A stretch of 64,000 bases of DNA from Petunia secreta (taxonomy: Eukaryota; Streptophyta; Magnoliopsida; Solanales; Solanaceae): positions 47,424,001 through 47,488,000 of the forward strand of contig JARKIP010000010.1 of the NCBI GenBank assembly GCA_029990175.1. The letters are read 5' to 3'. A program made the position numbers and the translations under genes. Of the stretch, positions 57,590 to 64,000 are shown one piece after another (positions within the stretch are counted from its first letter, which is position 1; each line of letters starts with the position of its first letter). The notes under the pieces were generated by a model. That model saw only the letters and a program-made list of their open reading frames with translations, searched no databases and was not told the DNA's origin.

Positions 57590-58230
57590 AAGTGTTAGAA
57601 ATAACCAAGACTTTACACTCAACCATTTCACCACTGCCATGTCAATTGCCACAAAGTATTGGCAAAAAGAAAGCACTTCTTACCAACTCCCACATGCTTT
57701 ATCGATAACTTTTAAATTAATAATAAGTCCACATATTATAATATTAAAAATTAAAATAAGCTTGTAAATAATTATTATTTGTAAAATTTTGAAATACTAA
57801 CTTAAGAAATTATAAATATTAATATTAATAATATTTTAATATTATAATTACTTAAATTGCCTTAAAGTCTTGGCATAATCAAAATTATTGAGAACTAACT
57901 TGCCAGAAAGTCTTGGCAAAATCTCATCTGCACAACCTTCCAAAAATTATTTATCAATTTTAAAATATTTTTTAATATTCCAATTAATTAACTTGCCTTA
58001 AAGTCTTGGTATTTGCAATATTATTGAGAATTAAATTGTCCCAAAGCCTTGGAAAACGTTACCAGCACAACTCTTCATGAATTATTTATCAATTTTAAAA
58101 TAATTAAAGCATATTAGTCTTGGAATTAATTAACTAGTTGTCAAGTCTTGGCATGGGCAAGATTTTTCCTATAAATTCACTCCACCCACGACAACTAAAA
58201 TGTCTTAAAGTCCTGCAATGGCAACACTTT
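57590..58230. repeat. Diffuse repeats around AAAGTCTTGGCA
   Basis: AT-rich stretch in which GCCTTAAAGTCTTGGCA-like blocks and ATTATTTATCAATTTTAAAATA recur three to four times at roughly 120-140 bases. The blocks recall the minisatellite upstream. No gene. Confidence 0.6.
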
Positions 58231-59164
58231 CACCTCGTCCAATTCAAAATAATTCTCATCTTAAAATAGCAAAAATATCAAATATTTAAATGAACTTCTT
58301 TACGTAAGCATAACAAACATAGTACATGGAAAACACAAGTAATAAAAAACTACACAACGACCTTTCTAACACTTTTGCAGTACTAAAAGTCTCATTCACG
58401 CTACTACAAGATAGATCACACAAATCATCTTGTGACTCAGATAACAAACGGAAACTTGGACTATCATCCCCACAACACATTTTTGCCGCTTCCTGCCACC
58501 TTCATCAGAAATCTTGGCTGACTTATAAACTTATCTACTGTATCTAAATGTACATGATCAGAATATTCGCTATCAATTACCTACAAAATTCAAAAAACAA
58601 CAATGACAACACATAATAACAAAACAAAAAAATAATAATGAAAAGAGCATATACAAGCATACTTCTTTGCTACTCAGTACTTCAACATCTGCTGGTTGGG
58701 AAATTAATATCTCCTCTTTTCAATTTTTATAATCTGAGAAACAGTTTCAACAACAACTCCACCTTTCAACAACATCAATTGACGCTCCGTCAAAAATTCA
58801 CTAACCAAACTACTATACTTCACATCACCACCCCAACAACCTTTGGCATCAAACCAATACTTAATTTTAAAATTTTGATCTCCGATCTCCTTCCTATGGG
58901 AACAAAAAATAAACTATACTTATTTGACAGACAAAATTATAAAATCGTATCGTAAAAAAACAACAAATAAAGATAAGGGAACATACATTACAACATGCCA
59001 TAATGAACTCACAATTAATATGCAAAAAAATCATGTACTATCACCAAAATGCAAAGTCAACAGGACAAAAATAAAGAAAAATAAAACAGAGAAGAGTACC
59101 AAATAATAAACAAACTCATGCTTGATAGGCAATACTTTACTAAAAAAACTCATGTCTGGTGAAA
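58231..59164. other. Unassigned AT-rich sequence
   Basis: Short open frames on both strands (the longest about 105 codons) show no domain I recognise. A slightly less AT-rich patch near 58340-58520 could be an old exon on the minus strand, but I cannot support a product. Confidence 0.5.
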
Positions 59165-59340
59165 AGAGCAATTTAAAGAGAAAGTCTGTGCAATTCTTGG
59201 CAATAGCCAAGACTTTAAGCTCTGGGCAATGAGCAGCTTGCAGAGAAAGTCTCTGCAACTAATGTAAATAGCCAAGATTTTAAGCTCTGTGCAATGAGCT
59301 ACAAGAAGATCTAATGGTTATAGCCAAGAAGAACCTTAAA
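59165..59340 (+). repeat. Minisatellite remnant related to the tandem-unit array
   Basis: About two and a half units: TCTTGGCAATAGCCAAGACT, CTTGCAGAGAAAGTCTCTGC, then TAGCCAAGATTTTAAGCTCT. Same orientation as at 53220-53625, so the MULE-like fragment is bracketed by direct, not inverted, copies. Confidence 0.8.
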
Positions 59341-60540
59341 ATCACCTTAATCAAGCAAAACAAGCAAACAAAAGTTCCAGGAACCTCAAATGTAATACGA
59401 CGAAACATCAATCAAAATTTCAAAAAAAAAATTAACAGATAAGTATATTAACAATAATTACTAAAAAAAATACATAAAAAATACAAATAAAGGATAAGAC
59501 AAAATAAAAATTACATTGTATACACAAATTAAACAAAAAATAATAAATACATAAAAAGAGAGAAGAACATACCCTAAATCTCCAGAACACAAAGAAAAAG
59601 AAGGAAAGGATGGAGGAAAGAAATAAGGAAACGCTCAATGTGAACTAGGTTTAGACATGAGTTTTTTTACAGAAATATAAAAATTTGACCCCTTAATTAC
59701 GAAAAAATAGTAATACTTTTCAAATTGCAATGCATCGAAATATTTTCTTTAGAACATTACACTTACACCCACTCTCCTACAAACCCTTAAATACTTTCTC
59801 CACTTCCTCCAGCCAAAGCAGCCGTCACCCCCCATTGTTTCACTCAGATTCAAACATACAAATCCACCACCACCACCACTGATCCAAACATCAGTACAAA
59901 TACCACCGCTACTTTACCTCTGCAACACCCATACGATTCAGATCAAAAGAACTATGAATTCTACCACCATTGAGTATCAGAACCACCACTGGCGGTGGCT
60001 CATACGCCGTGAAAAACTTCATCACCAGTCCATCAATATCTCTACGTTGCTTTCCCTGTTTTTAGTGTCTTGTTATTGAAGATTATTGACAGAAAAGATA
60101 AAAGGAAAACGACATTTAGAGTAGCAGCGACCCGCCATCGGAAAACTAGGCTAGCGTCGTCGCCACTCCTCCTCCGTTTGGGCTATGATTCTGAACGCTA
60201 CTATCACTTCTCGAGAGCTTTTTTTTTCGATATACTATTTCTGTGATGTTACTGGAATTGACGGAGTTTTTGTTATTGTTCATGATGAGTTTATTGCACC
60301 TGCTGACATAAGATCTGAACATGAAGATCTCTAGAAGTTTTCGCTGATTGTCGACTATAATATCAAGCTATTATTAGAGTAAACAAAAGAGTTACACGGT
60401 GATCATTAGTTCTTCTGATTGTTGTACAAATGAGGTTACTAATTCCTGAAATGAAGAGTAATTTTAGTTTGTTTGGGTATTTATTTTTGTTGCTTCCTTT
60501 ATTTATTTTTAGTTGGCTCTGCTTTTGTTGACTTGATTTG
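59341..60540. other. Unassigned sequence
   Basis: AT-rich to about 59760, then a more balanced stretch (59770-60180) with CCACCA runs that could be a former 5' UTR/first exon. No supportable coding region. Confidence 0.45.
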
Positions 60541-60559
60541 AAGCTTTATCCCACTGCTT

Positions 60560-61290
60560 ATATTTGAAACAGTTTGAAACAACTTGAATAGTCTTGAAAC
60601 AATGTTGAAACAGTATGATACAGTCTGAAACATCGTTGAAACAATCTGAAAAAGCTGTTGAAACAGTCTGATACAGTTTGAAACAGCGTTGAAACTATAT
60701 GATACATACTGAAACGAAGTTGAAACAGTCTGAAACAGTATTGATACAGTCTGAAACGGTATTGAAATAGTCTGAAACCGCACTGAAACACTATGATACA
60801 GTCTGAAATAGAGTTGAAATGGTCTGAAACGCTATTAAAACACTATGATACAGTCTGAAACGGTGTTGAAACAGTCTGATACAATCTGAAACGGCATTGA
60901 AACACTATGATACAGTTTGAAACATTGTTGAAACAATATGAAACAACTATTGAAATAGTCTAATCCAGTCTGAAACGATGTTAAAACATTATGATATAGT
61001 TTGAAACGGCTAGTGAAAAAGTCTGAAACAAAATATAAAAAATAATATGAAACAACACAAAATTTGTGAAATAGCTTAGAAACAGTGAGAAACAGCGCAC
61101 AAATGAGATGTAACAATGTTGAAACAGTCTAGAAACACCTAGATACAGTCTAGAAATAGTTAGATACGGTGTAAAACAACCTGAAACAGTGCTGAAACGG
61201 TTAGATACAGTGCTGAAATAACCTGAAACATGTTAGATACAGTGTTGAAACAACGAGATACAGTGCTAAAACAGTCTAAAATTAGGAGGA
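60560..61290. repeat. Degenerate TGAAACAGTC minisatellite
   Basis: About 730 bases made of short units such as TGAAACAGTCTGATACAGT, GTTGAAACAG and TGAAACGGT, combined into longer, variable repeats. On the minus strand it reads as a F-Q-T-V-S repeat in open frames of 75-95 codons, which I take as a by-product. Confidence 0.88.
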
Positions 61291-62261
61291 GGGAAAGTGA
61301 AATTGAGAGAAATGGTGGGAGGAAAAGTGATATTGGGGGAAGTAGGAGAAAGAATGTAAGGGTTTTTTATGTTATAGGAAAATATTGTTATGTTTGTAAT
61401 TAACTTTTCCTTTCCTCTATATTGGGTAATTTTTCTAAAATATTGCTTTGTTTTGTAAATAACTCCTAAAATTTGTACTTTTATGTAAAAATTTCTTTTG
61501 ACATGAGCAAAATAGTCCTTTCACGTACTAACTAATGACGTGGAGGTCAGTTAGTTAAAACATTTCAAAATAGGAGCATTTATCCAAAACCGCAGCATAT
61601 GGAGGACAGCCGGTGAAAATCTTTGCAGATTTTCCTCAACATTCTTGTACTGCAAATAGAAATGGTTGAATATCCTACCAACCATCTTTTTTCCCCCTCA
61701 TTTTGAAGGGTGACGGAAGGAGGATATTCTTGCAATAATTAGTTCAAAATTTTCTTTCACGTCAATTTTATCTAAAATAGATTGGTCAAAAAGGTAGATT
61801 ATGGAAATAATTAAGTAACGATTTGAAAATTAGTAATTGAAAATAATTACTAGAAAATAAATTCTATATGACTCAACAATTTTCAGAAAACTAAGCTCTT
61901 TATCCGTCCATAAGATAAAAGATACTCGTACAAATTATTTACTCTGAACAAATAAAGTTAGCCGTAGTAATTAAACTTTAAAAGTTAAAGTAAAAATGCA
62001 TATTACTTGATCATAATTAAGTGATAAATATGTCTATGGAAAACACATGCCATGCATTTATCGATTTGGTGTAATTACAAAGTTAGTTTTTAGTTCATTG
62101 ATTAATTAGCCAATTGTTATCTCTTAAGTGGACGATTAACACAACTGAATTTTAGTCATACTACACCATGCAAAAGTGAGAAAATTATATATGTTACAAA
62201 AGTAATGAACGTAACATATGTTGCTTTTATCCCTTCCGTTCCTGTAAATAAAACACACGAT
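61291..62261. other. AT-rich intergenic sequence
   Basis: No gene, repeat array or recognisable element seen. Confidence 0.6.
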
Positions 62262-62448
62262 CAGTGGCGGATGTAGAGGGTTGAGCGCCGGTTCGGCAGA
62301 ACCCAGTAAGTTTTTCGCGGACAGTGTATTTGTGTTTAAAAAATCACTAATTATGTACAAAATTTAAGTGAAGAACCCAGTTACTTGTATTTGAATTATT
62401 ATACTAAAATTTAAAACCTACAGAGTTCAAATCCTAGATCCGCCTCTT
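62262..62448. mobile_element. hAT-type MITE (187 bp)
   Basis: Flanked by a perfect 8-bp TSD, cacacgat (62254-62261 and 62449-62456). Ends CAGTGGCGGAT and, read inward from the right, AAGAGGCGGAT are imperfect inverted repeats. It has no coding capacity. Elements with AGTGGCGGAT ends are common in Solanaceae. Confidence 0.85.
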
Positions 62449-62456
62449 CACACGAT

Positions 62457-63264
62457 CATCGCCTTTATATTCACAATCACGTACGTCATCATTTCGCCAA
62501 TTTATTACCATGTGAATTTCACAAAATCCAAAAGATAACAAAGAAAATTTACTTGAATGTATTAACAGCTAACCTTATGATACGATCATGATTATAGCAT
62601 CCAAATGGTCGTTTAAAAAAATGATAAATATAATTGGCCACAATTATGGCCACACAAATTGTGGCCCAAACGTCCCAAATAGGGTCATTATAGTAATTTT
62701 ACACTCATCTTTAATTAATTCGTTAATTTTCTTTCATTTCTACCCCTCAGCGGATTTTAGCTTAATTTTTAATATTTTGTTTAACTTTCTCTCATAATAT
62801 TAATTCCATGTCAATTCTCAAAGCACTTTCACATCTACACATGCACTTGATTATTTTCCATAAGGTAATTAATGATGATAGGTATACCATAAAAATACAC
62901 ATGAAATATATACGAAAATACATAAACTATACTACAATTATCGTGTATATACTACGACATACTATACTAAACTTATCATTTATATACCCAACTATTATTT
63001 TTCATTGGTCATTTTATAATCCTAATACTTTGAACAATATATATACACCTATAAATATTGACTGTTGCACCTAATAATTCCCTACGCTTTAATTTTTCCT
63101 CCAAGAATTTTATTAGACATTTTAGATTAAAAATTTGTGCCTACATTTTTCCCTCCTTGAATTTCCCATGAATATAATAAGCTACAAAATTAAATAAAAA
63201 AATAAAAAGTTAGTCGTATGGCTGATGATGTTATTCCAGCAAAGTGGTTATGGGCGTATTAACA
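62457..63264. other. AT-rich intergenic sequence
   Basis: No supportable gene; short frames only. Confidence 0.6.
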
Positions 63265-63375
63265 TGAGGTGGTGGTTTAGGGTTCGAGGTTGGTTAGGCT
63301 CTAATTTTTTTCATTATGTACTTTTTAAAATCATAATCCCTAACCCTAAATCCTAATCCCCAAACCCTAAACCAT
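63265..63375. repeat. Telomere-like inverted repeat
   Basis: Left arm GGTTTAGGGTTCGAGG...GGTTAGG and right arm CCTAATCCCCAAACCCTAAACC face each other across about 50 bases. The right side also holds CCCTAACCCTAAATCC, close to the plant telomere unit CCCTAAA. Confidence 0.65.
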
Positions 63376-63391
63376 TAACTAGTAACCCTTA

Positions 63392-63563
63392 GAGGTCGTT
63401 TGGTTGGTATGATAAGAATAATAGTTATCCACCGTTTGATTAGTAGTACTAATTAATTCGGGATAGATTTTACTGTTAAATCATTTTTATAAATTATACC
63501 ATGGAGGTGGTAAGATCATTTATGGGTTTTCTTGATATTTGGTCCTGCCAACTAAACGACCCC
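63392..63563. mobile_element. PIF/Harbinger-type MITE (172 bp)
   Basis: Flanked by TTA (63389-63391 and 63564-63566). Ends GAGGTCGTTTGGTTGG and, read inward, GGGGTCGTTTAGTTGG match at 14 of 16 bases. Non-coding. The three-base TTA duplication points to the Tourist/PIF group. Confidence 0.75.
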
Positions 63564-63599
63564 TTAAAGTTACTGGAATAAATGTCTACAAATGATCAC

Positions 63600-64000
63600 A
63601 TATAATTGTGTTATTTTTCCTACATGATGAAATTGAAGTGAGTGATCACAGGTAATGATACCATTAGATATCCCACACTGGTCAGTGTGGTGAGTTAAGG
63701 TCACCGGTATAATGTCGTACTTGTACATCATGCTATTGTATACAAGTGGGCTCTTATAATTATGTTATTGTGTGTTCATAATGCAATTGAAGTGAGTGAT
63801 CATATGTAATAACACCATTAGATATCCCACATTAGTCCATGTGGTGAGTTAAGGTCACCGGTATAATACTATACTTGTACATCATGCTATTGTATACAAG
63901 TGAGCACTTATAATTGTGTTCTAGCTCCTTCATGATGCAATTGAAGTGAATGATCATACGTGATAACACCATTAGATATCCCACATTTGTCCATGTGGTG
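63600..64000. repeat. 154-bp tandem array running off the window
   Basis: CCATTAGATATCCCACA recurs at 63661, 63815 and 63969, an exact 154-base period, about 2.6 units in view. Each unit holds an inverted repeat (CCACACTGGTCAGTGTGG in unit 1) and AAGGTCACCGGTATAAT. No coding sequence. Confidence 0.93.

Noticed and set aside
58286..58547. Possible host exon on either strand
   Set aside because: Short, no splice context I can defend, no domain recognised.
60499..61116. F-Q-T-V-S repeat proteins on the minus strand
   Set aside because: By-product of the TGAAACAGTC minisatellite; no start context, no domain.

Overview
This is a nuclear window from a flowering plant, almost entirely built of nested LTR retrotransposons of the Ty3/gypsy class. 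It is probably from Solanaceae or a near relative: the Ogre-like pol, the LTR termini and the small TIR elements look like what I know from that family, but this is recognition by eye, not a search. I see no complete host gene. Stops, frameshifts, target-site duplications (TSDs) and nesting show that most elements are dead copies of different ages.

Layout. 1-2846: 5' end of a Tat/Retand-type element on the minus strand, cut by the window edge. 3054-14378: a complete but decayed 11.3-kb relative, also on the minus strand, with gag, protease, RT, RNase H and integrase, plus a spliced gene on the opposite strand (4317-7118) with its own TATA box. A tRNA-derived cloverleaf lies between that gene and pol. 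14384-17489: old unrecognised sequence with two nested TIR elements. 17490-18408: start of a chromovirus-type LTR, interrupted by the next element.

18409-49535: an Ogre-like element on the plus strand with 3.9-kb LTRs, a tRNA-Arg-type primer site, two successive ORF1-like regions, gag, protease with G-patch, an intron-like gap, RT, RNase H, integrase and a 70-bp tandem array before the 3' LTR. Its 3' LTR was hit twice: by a 2.8-kb solo LTR (35377-38155, TSD aatat) and by a CRM-type centromeric chromovirus (41751-49350, TSD taccc) whose gag-pol frame has a single stop.

49351-57000: the end of the Ogre 3' LTR, the rest of the interrupted chromovirus LTR and a palindromic minisatellite form a 3.25-kb unit present three times in tandem, ending at the start of a Mutator-like transposase N-terminal fragment (56981-57500). 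57500-64000: AT-rich sequence with a TGAAACAGTC minisatellite, a hAT-type MITE (8-bp TSD), a telomere-like inverted repeat, a PIF/Harbinger-type MITE (TTA TSD) and a 154-bp tandem array running off the window.

Inferred history: chromovirus LTR, then Ogre insertion into it, then tandem triplication, then CRM insertion. The solo LTR also postdates the Ogre insertion, but its order relative to the triplication is not fixed. A CRM element hints at a pericentromeric location. Nothing here is clearly a new biological system. The most unusual features are the promoter-bearing antisense gene of the Tat element, the templated junctions of the triplication, the doubled ORF1 of the Ogre element and the tRNA relic.
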